Counted from the stretch's first letter, positions 34,520 through 44,286 are shown. The stretch: DNA of 64,000 nucleotides from Bacteroidota bacterium (GCA_013697245.1 JACCXH010000050.1:1-64000), one strand, 5' to 3'. Program-made: numbers and translations. Notes: generated by a model not told the origin, from the letters alone.

Positions 34520-35983
34520 ATGAGTAACCCTCTTGACCTGATAAGCAAAACAGCTTACTTAAAATTTGAACAATGTCAAAAGGCATTTTTCTTTTATAAA
34601 AGACACCCTTATTTACGCGACAAAGTTAGCGTTGATAAGCAACTTACCTTTAACCGCGGGCATCAGGTGGGCGATCTTGCGCAGGCTTTATTCCCGGGCG
34701 GTATTGACGTTTCAAAACAAACAAAGAATTCTTCTGAGGCACTAGCCTTAACATTAACTTTAATTGAAAATAAAATGCCGGTTATTTACGAGGCCACCGT
34801 TACATTTAACGGTGCTTTAATAATGGTGGATATTTTGTGTTTAGAGAACGAAAAATATACCGCCTATGAAGTAAAAAGCTCTTTTAAAATTTCAGAGATC
34901 TATTTAAAAGATGCCTGCCTGCAATATTATGTTCTAAAAAATGCTTTGTCTAATCTGGAAGATCTGTTTTTGGTGACACTTAACCAAGATTATATTTTTG
35001 AAAATGAATTAAAGCCTAAACAACTATTTAAAAAACGCAGCGTTAAGGCCGAAAGTGAAAAGAACCTTCCCTATTTTGAATCGCAATTAAGCGCAGCGCA
35101 ATTGTTGCTGGAACAGAATAAGATCCCCAACATTGCTATTGGCGCACAGTGTTTTAAACCTTATACCTGCGATTATTTTGGTAATTGCTGGAAAGATACA
35201 GTAGCCGATAACAGCATTTTTCATTTACCACTATTAAATAAAGAAAAATTGTTTGAATGGTATAACAGCGGCATAAGAACAATTGATCAAATTGGCGAAG
35301 AGCAGGATACCAAAGCCATTATTTATAAAATTAAGGAGGCTTATTTTGATAATAAACCAATTATTGACAAAGATAGAATTACGGCCTTTTTAGCGAAGAT
35401 ACAATTGCCCATGGCCGCTATGGATATGGAAATGTGGGGGCCTGCCATTCCAAAAATAAATGGCACAAAACCTTTTGAGCAATTGCCTTACCTGGTTTGT
35501 TTTTTTGATGGAAGCACACATTCGAATATTTTTATTGATTATACAAAAGATGAACGAAAACATTTTGCCGAGGAGTTGATTAAATCTACCAAAACATTTA
35601 ATTCTATTTTGGTTTACGATGGCACCATGGAAAAAATGGTGATCAATAACCTTAGTAAATTATTTTTTGAATTAAAGCCTGAATTGGAAGCATTAAAAAA
35701 CAAGTTTATAGATGTGTTTGATGTTTTTCTGGATTTTAGTTATTATCATCCCGCTTTTAAAACTAATTTTTCGTTAAAGACCGCTTCAAGCGTATTGCTT
35801 GATGATATTAATTATTCTAAAATTACTTCAGGATTAGAAGCCATGGCTTATTACGACCAATTTAGGCTTGAAACAAACCCTGTTGAAAGAGAGCTTATTA
35901 AAGAAGAGCTTATCAATTATTGCAAAACAGATACATTAGCAACGTATCGTTTGACTGAGTTTTTGCAAAGCATTATAAAATAG
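34520..35983 (+). CDS. DUF2779-family nuclease with two nuclease-like domains
   Basis: A 487-aa protein. The ATG at 34520 is chosen over an adjacent TTG at 34517. The N-terminal part (about 8-230) resembles Cas4-type PD-(D/E)XK nucleases: SKTAYLKFEQCQKAFFFYKR, GHQVGDLAQALFPGG, the catalytic-type VDILCLENEKYTAYEVKSS, and cysteines in AQCFKPYTCDYFGNCW. The latter (with an early Cys in FEQCQK) could hold an Fe-S cluster as in Cas4/AddB. The C-terminal part (about 290-487) looks like a DEDD-type 3'-5' exonuclease fold: AMDMEMWGP at the first motif and INYCKTDTLATYRL at the last. No CRISPR or known defence genes are nearby. Function is unproven. Confidence 0.8.
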   Translation: MSNPLDLISKTAYLKFEQCQKAFFFYKRHPYLRDKVSVDKQLTFNRGHQVGDLAQALFPGGIDVSKQTKNSSEALALTLTLIENKMPVIYEATVTFNGALIMVDILCLENEKYTAYEVKSSFKISEIYLKDACLQYYVLKNALSNLEDLFLVTLNQDYIFENELKPKQLFKKRSVKAESEKNLPYFESQLSAAQLLLEQNKIPNIAIGAQCFKPYTCDYFGNCWKDTVADNSIFHLPLLNKEKLFEWYNSGIRTIDQIGEEQDTKAIIYKIKEAYFDNKPIIDKDRITAFLAKIQLPMAAMDMEMWGPAIPKINGTKPFEQLPYLVCFFDGSTHSNIFIDYTKDERKHFAEELIKSTKTFNSILVYDGTMEKMVINNLSKLFFELKPELEALKNKFIDVFDVFLDFSYYHPAFKTNFSLKTASSVLLDDINYSKITSGLEAMAYYDQFRLETNPVERELIKEELINYCKTDTLATYRLTEFLQSIIK

Positions 35984-36075
35984 GACGCAAATAACGCTGA
36001 TCTGTATGATCAAATATGATCTGTTTCTTTAAAGATAAGTGATAATCATACCAATCTGCGTCATAGGCGTTTCAT
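35984..36075. repeat. Possible dispersed inverted repeat after the DUF2779 gene
   Basis: GACGCA (35984-35989) and TGCGTC (36058-36063) bound an AT-rich insert containing three ATGATC/TGATCT-like segments. Similar wording (ATCAGCGTCATCTGCGTTCC) occurs after serC at 13550-13565. This looks like a degenerate intergenic repeat family shared by the two sites. Confidence 0.35.
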
Positions 36076-36091
36076 AAGACCCAAAACAAAA

Positions 36092-36116
36092 AACCCCTCC
36101 TGATACAGGAAGGGTT
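36092..36116 (-). terminator. Intrinsic terminator of the alanine-rich lipoprotein gene
   Basis: AACCC CTCCTG pairs with CAGGA A GGGTT across a 3-nt loop. The minus strand continues with TTTTTGTTTT. It lies 25 bp past the lipoprotein stop. Confidence 0.8.
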
Positions 36117-36140
36117 CTTTTAAAGAAATTATTTTATCAA

Positions 36141-36410
36141 TTATTTCTTTTTGCCACCTTTAGCGTGAGCTAAAGAATCAGCCATGTGGATCGAATCAGC
36201 TTTTGCTTTTTCAGCAGCAGCAGCAGCTTCAGCAGCAACAGCAGCCTCAGCTTCAGCAGCAGCGATAGAATCTTGTTTAGATTTTTCTACTGCAGCGATT
36301 GAATCTTGTTTTTCTTTTTCGCGTTTTTCGATTTCTTCTTTAGAAGGACCGCAAGCTACGAATGCAACTGATAAAGCAGCTACAGCAACGATTGATAATA
36401 CTTTTTTCAT
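36141..36410 (-). CDS. Small alanine-rich lipoprotein with helical repeats
   Basis: An 89-aa protein. A lipoprotein signal peptide (VLSIVAVAALSVAFVACG) has its lipobox cysteine at residue 20. After the cysteine the sequence is one long charged helix with repeated KQDSIAAxE units and a run of alanines, ending in basic GGKKK. The layout resembles short coiled-coil lipoproteins that trimerise in the periplasm, as Lpp does in enterobacteria. Whether it contacts peptidoglycan (the terminal lysines would suit that) is inference. It has its own terminator and faces pyrD across 149 bp of AT-rich DNA. Confidence 0.85.
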   Translation of the reverse strand: MKKVLSIVAVAALSVAFVACGPSKEEIEKREKEKQDSIAAVEKSKQDSIAAAEAEAAVAAEAAAAAEKAKADSIHMADSLAHAKGGKKK

Positions 36411-36559
36411 TTTAGTTTTTTGTTTAAATTTAAATTCTTTGCAAAACTACAATTTTTTTAATATCAAATACAAAAAAACCAAAAAATCGTAATTTTTTAG
36501 TGAAATTTCCTACAAGAAGGTCGTTATGAGCGGTAATTTGCCTTAAATTTACATAGTTT

Positions 36560-37591
36560 ATGTACAAAATAATAAAGTCATTTCTTTTTTTAATAAACCC
36601 CGAAAGCGCCCACCATTTAACGTTTTCAGCCTTAAAATTTAGCAAGTTTTTACCGGGTTTTTCCTTGTTTTTTAAAAAAAGTGCTATAAATCGTCATCCC
36701 TCTCTTTCGAGGCAACTTTTTGGCCTAAATTTTAGAAATCCGGTAGGTTTAGCCGCCGGTTTAGATAAAGATGCCATTGCTTTTAATGAATTGGGCGATT
36801 TTGGCTTTGGTTTTATTGAAATTGGCACTGTAACCCCTAAACCTCAACCCGGAAACCCAAAACCCCGTTTATTTAGACTGCCAAAAAACGAAGCCCTAAT
36901 TAATAGAATGGGCTTTAATAACCATGGTGTTGTAGAAGCCGCTATAAGATTAAGGAACCGTAAAGACAGCAGCCTTATTATTGGTGGAAATATTGGCAAA
37001 AACAAGAACACACCCAACGAGGAAGCCGTTAACGATTATATTATTTGTTTTAACGAGCTGTTTGAGGTGGTAGATTATTTTGTAGTGAATGTTTCTTCGC
37101 CAAACACACCTAATTTACGCGACCTGCAGGAAAAAGAACCCCTTACCAATCTATTGAACACCCTGCAAATCCTCAACCTTAAGAGACAAAAACCAAAACC
37201 TATTCTTTTAAAAATAGCGCCCGATCTTACTAATACACAGCTTGATGATATTATTGATATTGTAAAACAAACCAAAATTGCCGGGGTTATAGCTACAAAC
37301 ACTACTATTAGCCGCGAAGGCTTGAATTATACCGCCGCTGAACTTGAGAGTTTTGGAGCCGGGGGCTTAAGCGGTTTGCCTTTAACCAAACGAAGTACCG
37401 AAGTGATCCGTTATTTAAAACAAAGATCTAACAATGCTTTTCCGATAATGGGTGTGGGCGGAATACACAGTGCAGAAGACGCCATTGAAAAAATAAATGC
37501 CGGGGCTGATCTTGTGCAGCTTTATACCGGTTTTATTTATAAAGGGCCAAAATTAATAAGTGATATAAATAATGCTTTACTTAAAAAGTAA
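36560..37591 (+). CDS. pyrD: Dihydroorotate dehydrogenase (quinone), class 2
   Basis: A 343-aa membrane-associated flavoenzyme of pyrimidine synthesis, passing electrons from dihydroorotate to quinone. The N-terminal helices ([20 protein letters not shown]) form the quinone tunnel. FMN and substrate motifs include [45 protein letters not shown] (catalytic Ser region), [16 protein letters not shown] and [11 protein letters not shown]. Length is right for class 2. Its 3' end overlaps the next lipoprotein gene by 20 bp. A TAAATTTA box at 36543-36550 is a plausible -7 element. Confidence 0.96.
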   Translation: MYKIIKSFLFLINPESAHHLTFSALKFSKFLPGFSLFFKKSAINRHPSLSRQLFGLNFRNPVGLAAGLDKDAIAFNELGDFGFGFIEIGTVTPKPQPGNPKPRLFRLPKNEALINRMGFNNHGVVEAAIRLRNRKDSSLIIGGNIGKNKNTPNEEAVNDYIICFNELFEVVDYFVVNVSSPNTPNLRDLQEKEPLTNLLNTLQILNLKRQKPKPILLKIAPDLTNTQLDDIIDIVKQTKIAGVIATNTTISREGLNYTAAELESFGAGGLSGLPLTKRSTEVIRYLKQRSNNAFPIMGVGGIHSAEDAIEKINAGADLVQLYTGFIYKGPKLISDINNALLKK

Positions 37592-38207
37592 AATAATTTC
37601 TTTAACCATTTTATTGGTGCTTTTATTTGCTTCCTGCAGTAATATTGAAACCCCTGTTGAAAAAAAAGATGCTCTCGTATCAGACTCAACCATTTTATCG
37701 GCAAATGAAACATTTACAATCTTATTATCCGGGCCACCTCCACCAATTATGTATAGCAATGCATTAGATATTATTGGCAAAAGGTATAGAATTGATTTTG
37801 TTTATGCGGCAGGCTGTATTGTTAGCGAACGCCTGGACGATAGCATTTCTACTTTTAACGATGAGAGCCTTTATAAATTGAACAAGTATTATCATAAAGA
37901 TCTTTCATTAGGCTTATTTGACCAGTTGGATAAAGAAAATTCTTTTTTAAACAGGGTCGATAGCAGCATTCGCAATAAAGAAAGTATTAAAAAGACCTAT
38001 GATGTTGCAGACAAGTCGATCTATTACACTAAAAAGAACAAGAGCTATTTAGCGCATTTTATTAGTTCAAATACCGAAGGTAAAATTATGACCTTCCGGT
38101 TAAATTTGATCATGACCATTGATAGTGCCACAAAAAATATTACCAAAACAGTTCTAAAAGATTCTCTTATTGATTATAACTTTAGAAATTTAAGTGCCAA
38201 TGATTAA
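37572..38207 (+). CDS. Hypothetical lipoprotein
   Basis: A 211-aa protein. A lipoprotein signal ([17 protein letters not shown]) places the lipidated Cys at about residue 22. The mature part is mixed alpha/beta with no recognised domain. Its start lies within the last 20 bp of pyrD and its stop overlaps the HMG-CoA lyase start by 8 bp, so the three genes are almost certainly one operon. The presence of a membrane lipoprotein between two metabolic enzymes is unexplained. Confidence 0.75.
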   Translation: MLYLKSKIISLTILLVLLFASCSNIETPVEKKDALVSDSTILSANETFTILLSGPPPPIMYSNALDIIGKRYRIDFVYAAGCIVSERLDDSISTFNDESLYKLNKYYHKDLSLGLFDQLDKENSFLNRVDSSIRNKESIKKTYDVADKSIYYTKKNKSYLAHFISSNTEGKIMTFRLNLIMTIDSATKNITKTVLKDSLIDYNFRNLSAND

Positions 38208-39057
38208 AATAACCGAATGCCCACGCGATGCCATGCAAGGAATAAAACAACTAATCCCAGCAGACTTAAAAGCAAACTATATTAACCAATTATTAAAAGT
38301 TGGTTTTGATACAATAGACTTTGGAAGTTTTGTATCGCCCAAGGCCATCCCACAAATGCAGGATACAGGAGAGGTTTTAAAAAAACTGGATCTTTCAAAG
38401 ACCAATTCAAAATTACTGGCCATTATTGCCAACAAACGCGGTGCTGAAGATGCTTTACAGTTTAACGAGATCACTTATCTGGGTTTTCCATTCTCTATTT
38501 CAGAAACCTTTCAGCAGCGTAATGCCAATTCAAGCATTCAGGAATCTCTGATCCGTGTGGAAGAGATCCAGAACCTTTGCTTAAAGGCCAATAAAAAATT
38601 ATTGGTGTACATTTCAATGGCATTTGGCAATCCATATGGCGATGAGTGGCATGCCGATATTGCCATTGACTGGTGCAAAAAACTGAATCAACTTGGCATT
38701 AATAACCTGGCGCTTGCCGATACTACAGGCTCTTCTAATCCTGAAAGTATTACACAATTATTTTCTTCTTTAATTCCTGAACTAAAAACGGTTGAGTTTG
38801 CAGCTCATTTACATTCTACGCAATTACAGGCGCCGGGAAAAATAGAGGCTGCCTATAAAAGTGGCTGTCGTAGTTTTGATGTGGCCATTCATGGTTTTGG
38901 CGGTTGCCCCATGGCGTCAGATGCCCTTACAGGTAACGTTCCTACTGAAAGCCTTGAGCTTTTTGCCGATACAAATAACATTCAACTTAATTTAAATAAA
39001 GAAGAACTTCATAAGTGTTACGAAAACAGTTGGGAGATATTTAATAATTATCATTAA
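38200..39057 (+). CDS. Hydroxymethylglutaryl-CoA lyase
   Basis: A 285-aa TIM-barrel enzyme that cleaves HMG-CoA into acetyl-CoA and acetoacetate in leucine/ketone metabolism. Motifs are ITECPRDAMQG (the catalytic Arg and metal Asp), VSPKAIPQMQD, the metal His pair in AAHLHSTQLQAPG, and the C-terminal signature GFGGCPMA with the catalytic Cys. The ATG at 38200 is chosen (an in-frame GTG lies 6 bp earlier). It overlaps the lipoprotein gene by 8 bp and ends 28 bp before the LRR gene. Confidence 0.93.
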   Translation: MIKITECPRDAMQGIKQLIPADLKANYINQLLKVGFDTIDFGSFVSPKAIPQMQDTGEVLKKLDLSKTNSKLLAIIANKRGAEDALQFNEITYLGFPFSISETFQQRNANSSIQESLIRVEEIQNLCLKANKKLLVYISMAFGNPYGDEWHADIAIDWCKKLNQLGINNLALADTTGSSNPESITQLFSSLIPELKTVEFAAHLHSTQLQAPGKIEAAYKSGCRSFDVAIHGFGGCPMASDALTGNVPTESLELFADTNNIQLNLNKEELHKCYENSWEIFNNYH

Positions 39058-39085
39058 TTTGAGCCGTAAATAAACCCCATTTTTT

Positions 39086-39946
39086 GTGAGCTTGTCAAAA
39101 ATTAAAATACTTCTTTTATGTTTTGTGTCTCTTAATTTAATTGGACAAAAAGAATTTGATAAATACGGTCCGGCAGGCTGCGTTGTATATACCGATCTTA
39201 AAGAAGCATTAAAAGTTGAAACAAGAGTTTACAAACTTGATCTTAGTTACAAAAAAATTGAACCCAAAGCTTACGAAAAACTCCACAAGTTAAAAGACCT
39301 ACAGGCTTTAAAACTGGGTAGCAATGAGCTTACTGATTACCCAAAAGATTTTGAAAACCTTACCAACCTTGTTTATTTTGCTTCTTATAACAATAAGCTC
39401 ACCGCCTTCCCCCCTAATCTAAGACCATTTGGTTTGTTATACTATCTTGAATTGCAGCATACAAAAATTGACAGCATACCTGCACAAATTGCATTTTTAA
39501 ATAAACTGCAATCGTTTAAGTTTGGAAATACCGATGATACTTTAAGTTTACCTACTACTTTAAATTTTTTAAAGAATTTAAAAGATGTCAGTATTGAGAA
39601 TTGCGTTATGGATAGCTTCCCAAAACAGCTTTTTAAGGTTACTACATTAAATTTTTTGAATCTCTCAAACACCAACACACATTATTTAACCAAACACTTT
39701 GAGCGTTTTCAAAATCTGGAAATTTTAATCATAGAGAATAATCCTTTAGCTACAATTCCATTTGACATCTATAAAGCACAAAAATTGCGCCTTATTTCGC
39801 TTAGAGGTAACAAAATTACCAAACTACCGGACAGCATTTCTCAGTTAGAGAATTTGACTTTACTTGACTTGAGGGGGAATCCAATGGATAAAGAAGAAAT
39901 AGAAAAACTAAAGATTCTTTTACCCGGCTGCGAAATTAAATTTTAA
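39086..39946 (+). CDS. Secreted leucine-rich-repeat protein
   Basis: A 286-aa protein. The signal peptide spans about 1-20 (ends LIGQ). Start is GTG at 39086; no in-frame ATG precedes the signal. Residues about 60-280 are LRR units of about 23 residues (LKDLQALKLGSNELTDYPKD, LTNLVYFASYNNKLTAFPPN, LENLTLLDLRGNPMD), the bacterial type with P.....L spacing. LRRs of this kind mediate protein-protein contact at the cell surface. The partner is unknown. Its stop overlaps the convergent M23 gene by 11 bp. Confidence 0.85.
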   Translation: MSLSKIKILLLCFVSLNLIGQKEFDKYGPAGCVVYTDLKEALKVETRVYKLDLSYKKIEPKAYEKLHKLKDLQALKLGSNELTDYPKDFENLTNLVYFASYNNKLTAFPPNLRPFGLLYYLELQHTKIDSIPAQIAFLNKLQSFKFGNTDDTLSLPTTLNFLKNLKDVSIENCVMDSFPKQLFKVTTLNFLNLSNTNTHYLTKHFERFQNLEILIIENNPLATIPFDIYKAQKLRLISLRGNKITKLPDSISQLENLTLLDLRGNPMDKEEIEKLKILLPGCEIKF

Positions 39947-40916
39947 TTTTCTGGCCAATCCTTAAAACTGTACTTTCTTTTAAACGATTTTTCTTACACA
40001 AAGATTTAATGGTTGTATGATTGCGCTTAGCTATCTTGCCTAAATTATCGCCATTACGTACAAAGTAAATACCATTCTTAGCTGCAGGGCCTGTATATTT
40101 TCCACCTTTAGTAGCTCTTGCATAACCAATGTCTCTTTTATGACGGGTATGTAAAGCTCTTAGATCGTATTTATTTTCAACATCGGCTTTGCGTAAGGTA
40201 AAGCAATAGTCTTTTAAAGTACCTTTTTCGTAATCAATAAAATCTTCCGTATCCAAAGCCTGGCCTAAATAACGGAATTCGAAATGTAAATGGCTTCCGC
40301 TTGAGCGTCCGGTGTTTCCACCTAAAGCTATAAGATCGCCGGCAGTTACTTTTTGTCCCGGCTCTACCAATAATTTTGAAAGGTGACCGTAAACAGTTTC
40401 CAATCCATTATTATGTCTTATTATAACACAGTTACCATAACCCTGGCAATATTTGGCAAATCTAACCATGCCATCAAATGCAGAAACTATCTGGTCTCCG
40501 GTCTCAATATCAATATCAGTGCCGTAATGCGGGCGGTATCTTCTCCAGCCAAAAACGCTGGTCAATGGTCCTTTAATCGGCATGGCAAAACCACCGTCTC
40601 CCATGTTAGTTAATTGAATTACAACAGAGTCGACTTTAAAACACTCATTAAAATTATATGGGTGGGCAGATAAGGTATCCCAGGTAGCATAAAGGTCGTG
40701 GCTTGGAAAAAGGATCTGAGCCGTATCCGGGCTTTCTTCATCACCCTCTAAAATATTTTGGTTATTAACAACAAACCTGGTAGTATCGTCACGCTTTATT
40801 TTGTTCTTTTTGTCGTCTCCTGGTTTGTTCTTATCATCTCCATACGAATAACGGTTTGCATTTAGGTTAAAAAAACCCAAGCAAGTTATTGATAATATGA
40901 CGAATAGCCTTTTCAT
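39936..40916 (-). CDS. M23 peptidase with LysM domain
   Basis: A 326-aa exported protein. The signal peptide spans about 1-20. A low-complexity charged stretch (about 26-65) leads to an M23 (lysostaphin-type) zinc peptidase domain (about 110-220). Its ligand set is complete: H130 and D134 in HYGTDIDI, H178 in YGHLS, and H209/H211 in SHLHFEF. A C-terminal LysM domain (about 282-326, YFVRNGDNLGKIAKRNHTTI) binds peptidoglycan. It should cut peptide cross-links during growth or division. It is convergent with the LRR gene, overlapping by 11 bp. Confidence 0.92.
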   Translation of the reverse strand: MKRLFVILSITCLGFFNLNANRYSYGDDKNKPGDDKKNKIKRDDTTRFVVNNQNILEGDEESPDTAQILFPSHDLYATWDTLSAHPYNFNECFKVDSVVIQLTNMGDGGFAMPIKGPLTSVFGWRRYRPHYGTDIDIETGDQIVSAFDGMVRFAKYCQGYGNCVIIRHNNGLETVYGHLSKLLVEPGQKVTAGDLIALGGNTGRSSGSHLHFEFRYLGQALDTEDFIDYEKGTLKDYCFTLRKADVENKYDLRALHTRHKRDIGYARATKGGKYTGPAAKNGIYFVRNGDNLGKIAKRNHTTIKSLCKKNRLKESTVLRIGQKIKI

Positions 40917-41058
40917 GATTAAAGAAGATTTGCAAAGATTAATTTTTTAACGAGAAAAGCAAACCCAACGTTCCCCTTTTGGGGTAAAAGTTATTAACAA
41001 TTAGCTTTTTTAAGGCTTTTTTGTGGGGAAATCACTACATTATTCGGGGAATGTTAAT

Positions 41059-41571
41059 TTATTGATCCAAAAACTGAAATTTGAAGCTTTTTTCGGGATT
41101 GGTGCATTTGAGGCTTTTTTTGGAATTATTTACCTCTATCTCAACAATATTTATTTGCTCTTTTAAGTGATCATATAGTAAGGTATTGTCTACATCCACT
41201 TCTTTTGGCGTTTCAGTTTTCTCAAATTCTATATACATTAAAACAGATTCTTCTTCTCTTTCAAAACCAATTAATTTATAGCTGGTTTTTTTATCATTTA
41301 CCTTCAACTCAAAATGTTTTTTTAAATAATCAGATAAGATAATAGTTACTGCTTCTTTATTTTTTACATTAATAAGGTCGATAGTATTATTGTGTGCCTT
41401 TTTTAAGGCGCCCTCAAGATCGTTGGTAAAAAGCTTTACAGAGCCCTGCAGGTTTTTTTCTTTGACATTATAAACCAGATCTGTAACCCCCAAATAATAA
41501 GGATGCGTAAAGGCCGACAGAAAAAATACTGAGAGGCATATTAAAAATTTAAAATTATTCGTTTTTAACAT
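41059..41571 (-). CDS. DUF6702-type exported protein
   Basis: A 170-aa protein starting at the ATG at 41571. The longer frame from 41631 has no signal-like start. The signal peptide (about 1-22, FKFLICLSVFFLSAFTHP) is followed by a beta-rich ~150-residue domain opening YYLGVTDLVYNVKEKNLQGS, which I recall as the DUF6702 family. Function unknown. A weak CCCC/GGGG hairpin lies just past the stop. It is well separated from its neighbours. Confidence 0.75.
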   Translation of the reverse strand: MLKTNNFKFLICLSVFFLSAFTHPYYLGVTDLVYNVKEKNLQGSVKLFTNDLEGALKKAHNNTIDLINVKNKEAVTIILSDYLKKHFELKVNDKKTSYKLIGFEREEESVLMYIEFEKTETPKEVDVDNTLLYDHLKEQINIVEIEVNNSKKSLKCTNPEKSFKFQFLDQ

Positions 41572-41643
41572 AATTGAGATCAAAGTTAAGCTAAATTTTA
41601 ACCACATAAAAAAAGGCTCACTAACCGCCAAGAGGTTCGCATA

Positions 41644-41668
41644 ATTTTCTTCGCAAAGCGAAGAAAAT
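41644..41668. repeat. Perfect 11-bp palindromic hairpin
   Basis: ATTTTCTTCGC, AAA loop, GCGAAGAAAAT. A second small hairpin (CCCC AAAT GGGG) follows at 41753-41765. Both lie in the 188-bp gap between divergent genes and look like intergenic palindromes of the same general style as the CTCCTTTGGAG repeats elsewhere. Confidence 0.6.
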
Positions 41669-41819
41669 ACTATGTTCTATTTTTAAATTTTGCTTTTCTC
41701 TTTGAAAACTATATGGTTAAATATCCTTTGCAGCTAATTTGTCTCGATTTCCCCCCAAATGGGGGTTGTTTGCCTTGAATTAAACTTATAAATTTATCCT
41801 CGTATTTAAATCTTCACTT

Positions 41820-44192
41820 ATGTATAATTGCTTAAAAAATAACACCAAAACAATTTTCGGATTTTTTTTAATTCTATTCGCTTTTGTTTCGGTTGCACAA
41901 AACATTCATAACAATCCGCAATCCAATCACGGTAACCGATTTGAACAATTAGGAACCATTCTACCAACTCCAAATGAATATCGTACTGCATCCGGTGCGC
42001 CGGGTAATAAATATTGGCAGCAAAAAGCCGATTACGATATTGATGTAAAGCTTGATGAAAAAAATCTTTCGATTATTGGAACAGAAACAGTTACATATTC
42101 AAACAATTCGCCCGACGTTTTAAATTACATTTGGTTACAATTAGACGAGAACCAACACGACCCAACCAACGAAGTAAATTATTTTGACGAGAATAAATTA
42201 TTTGAGCCTATTACCGAACAAAATATTAAAGGTCTGCAAACAAAAGAAAATTTAGCCGGTCTGGGCGATAAAATTGACGGTGTAACTGATGATTTAGGTA
42301 AAGCCTTAAAATATATAATTAATGGAACCATGATGCGTATTGATCTTCCAAAAGCATTGGCATCAAAAGCAAAAACAAAATTTATTGTAAAGTGGCATTA
42401 TAAAATGATAAACCGTACACTTTTTGGCGGACGCGGAGGCTACGAATATTTTCCTGAGGATGGTAATTATTTATTTACATTAACACAGTGGTATCCGCGC
42501 TTATGTGTGTACAGCGATTTTCATGGCTGGCAAAATAAACAATTTACCGGTCGCGGTGAATTTGCTTTAGCTTTTGGGAATTTTAAAGTAAAAATGACAG
42601 TTCCTTCAGACCATTTGGTTTGTTCTACCGGCGAATGCCAAAACTACCAGCAGGTTTTAACGCCCGCACAATTTGGTCGCTGGCAAAAAGCACAAACAGC
42701 TACAGAACCTTTAGAAATTGGTTTATTGGCAGACGCTATTGAAGCAGAAAAATCCGGTGCCACAGGTGCAGCTGCACAAAAAACAAAAACATTTATTTTT
42801 AAAGCAGATAGTGTACGCGATTTTGCATGGGGTTCTTCCCGCAAATATTGCTGGGATGCCATGCCTGTAAATGTAGAAGGCAAAAAAGTAATGTGCATGA
42901 GTTTTTATGGTAAAGAGGCATATGGTTTGTACCGAAAGTATTCTACCAAAGTGGTAGCACATACAATTAAAACCTATTCAAAATATACTATTCCTTATCC
43001 TTACCCTGTGGCGCAAAGTATAGAAGCCGCCAATGGCATGGAATATCCAATGATCTGTTTTAATTTTGGAAGAACAGAAAAAGACGGAACCTACACTGAA
43101 GGATCAAAAAATGGAATGATCTTAGTTATTATACATGAGGTCGGCCACAACTTTTTTCCGATGATCATTAACTCTGACGAACGCCAATGGAGTTGGTTAG
43201 ATGAGGGTTTAAATACCTTTGTGCAATTTTTAACGGAGCAGGAATTTGATTCTAACTATCCTTCGCAACGCGGACCTGCGCATAAAATGACCGACTATAT
43301 GCGTTTACCAAAAAGTCAATTAGAACCAATTATGACCAACAGCGAAAATATTATTGGTTTTGGTCCTAATGCATACGGTAAACCCGCAACAGCATTAAAT
43401 ATCTTACGTGAAACAGTAATGGGCCGAGAGTTATTTGATTTTGCTTTTAAACAATATTGTACCCGCTGGGCATTTAAACATCCTGAGCCTGCAGATTTTT
43501 TCAGGAGCATGGAAGATGCCAGCGCAGTAGACCTAGACTGGTTTTGGAGAGGCTGGTTCTACGATATTGAACCGGTGGATATTGCTATTGATACGGTAAA
43601 AGCATTTACAGTAACAAAAGGAAATAAGATTCCCGTATTATTTGATACCATATACACCTACCCAAAGCAAAAAGAGTTTGTGTTTATTACACAACTGCGC
43701 AATAAAGAAAGTGGTTTAGTTTCTTTAGTAGATAAGGATACAACATTGCGTGATTTTTATTACCACTACAAACCAACAGAAATAACAAAAGAGGTAAAGA
43801 ACCGTTTTGATGAGATAGAACCAATAAGCGATACTGCGTTAGCAAAGTATGCCAACAAATTTATTTATGAAATAAGATTTAAAAATAGAGGCGGTTTGGT
43901 TTCTCCTTTAATTATAGAATTTAATTATACCGATGGTAGTAGCGAGGTTGAACGTATTGGGGCTTATGTTTGGCGCAAGAATGAATATGAAGTGACTAAA
44001 ACCTTTATGAAAAATAAAAAAGTGGCCAGCATTATTTTAGATCCAATGCGCGAGACCTGCGATATTAACGAACGTAATAATGCCTGGAATGTAAAACCGG
44101 AAATAAGCAAGTTCGACCTGTTTAAAGCCAAAGCTGCTAAAACACGCGGTCAAAGTACAGGAGAAAATCCCATGCAAAAAGCGAAAAAATAA
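41820..44192 (+). CDS. Secreted M1-family metallopeptidase
   Basis: A 790-aa protein. The signal peptide spans about 1-26 (ends VAQ). The M1 aminopeptidase fold is clear: the zinc motif HEVGHNFFP (439-447) with the third ligand E462 in WSWLDEGLNTF. The exopeptidase motif reads GMEYP (406-410) instead of GAMEN, a known variant in this branch. N-terminal beta saddle and C-terminal helical region are present (RGWFYDIEPVDIAIDTVKAF). It presumably trims peptides outside the cytoplasm, but substrate and location beyond the signal peptide are unproven. Confidence 0.9.
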   Translation: MYNCLKNNTKTIFGFFLILFAFVSVAQNIHNNPQSNHGNRFEQLGTILPTPNEYRTASGAPGNKYWQQKADYDIDVKLDEKNLSIIGTETVTYSNNSPDVLNYIWLQLDENQHDPTNEVNYFDENKLFEPITEQNIKGLQTKENLAGLGDKIDGVTDDLGKALKYIINGTMMRIDLPKALASKAKTKFIVKWHYKMINRTLFGGRGGYEYFPEDGNYLFTLTQWYPRLCVYSDFHGWQNKQFTGRGEFALAFGNFKVKMTVPSDHLVCSTGECQNYQQVLTPAQFGRWQKAQTATEPLEIGLLADAIEAEKSGATGAAAQKTKTFIFKADSVRDFAWGSSRKYCWDAMPVNVEGKKVMCMSFYGKEAYGLYRKYSTKVVAHTIKTYSKYTIPYPYPVAQSIEAANGMEYPMICFNFGRTEKDGTYTEGSKNGMILVIIHEVGHNFFPMIINSDERQWSWLDEGLNTFVQFLTEQEFDSNYPSQRGPAHKMTDYMRLPKSQLEPIMTNSENIIGFGPNAYGKPATALNILRETVMGRELFDFAFKQYCTRWAFKHPEPADFFRSMEDASAVDLDWFWRGWFYDIEPVDIAIDTVKAFTVTKGNKIPVLFDTIYTYPKQKEFVFITQLRNKESGLVSLVDKDTTLRDFYYHYKPTEITKEVKNRFDEIEPISDTALAKYANKFIYEIRFKNRGGLVSPLIIEFNYTDGSSEVERIGAYVWRKNEYEVTKTFMKNKKVASIILDPMRETCDINERNNAWNVKPEISKFDLFKAKAAKTRGQSTGENPMQKAKK

Positions 44193-44251
44193 TTGATTGC
44201 CTCACCTTTGGAGTGGGTGAAAAAGTGATACTGGCATTCCAATTGTTCAAG

Positions 44252-44286
44252 CCTCATCCTAAATCCTTCTCCTTTGGAGAAGGATT
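44252..44286 (+). repeat. Dispersed palindromic repeat, copy 2
   Basis: CCTCATCCTAAA leads into ATCCTTCTCC, TTT, GGAGAAGGAT. It matches copy 1 at 13456-13488 read on the other strand, except that the loop is reversed. A related shorter stem TCACC/GGGTGA lies at 44202-44220 just after the M1 peptidase stop. The rest of 44193-44392 shows no gene. Confidence 0.75.

Noticed and set aside
42644-42962. Minus-strand open frames inside the M1 peptidase gene
   Set aside because: They are antisense shadows of a continuous, motif-bearing coding sequence.
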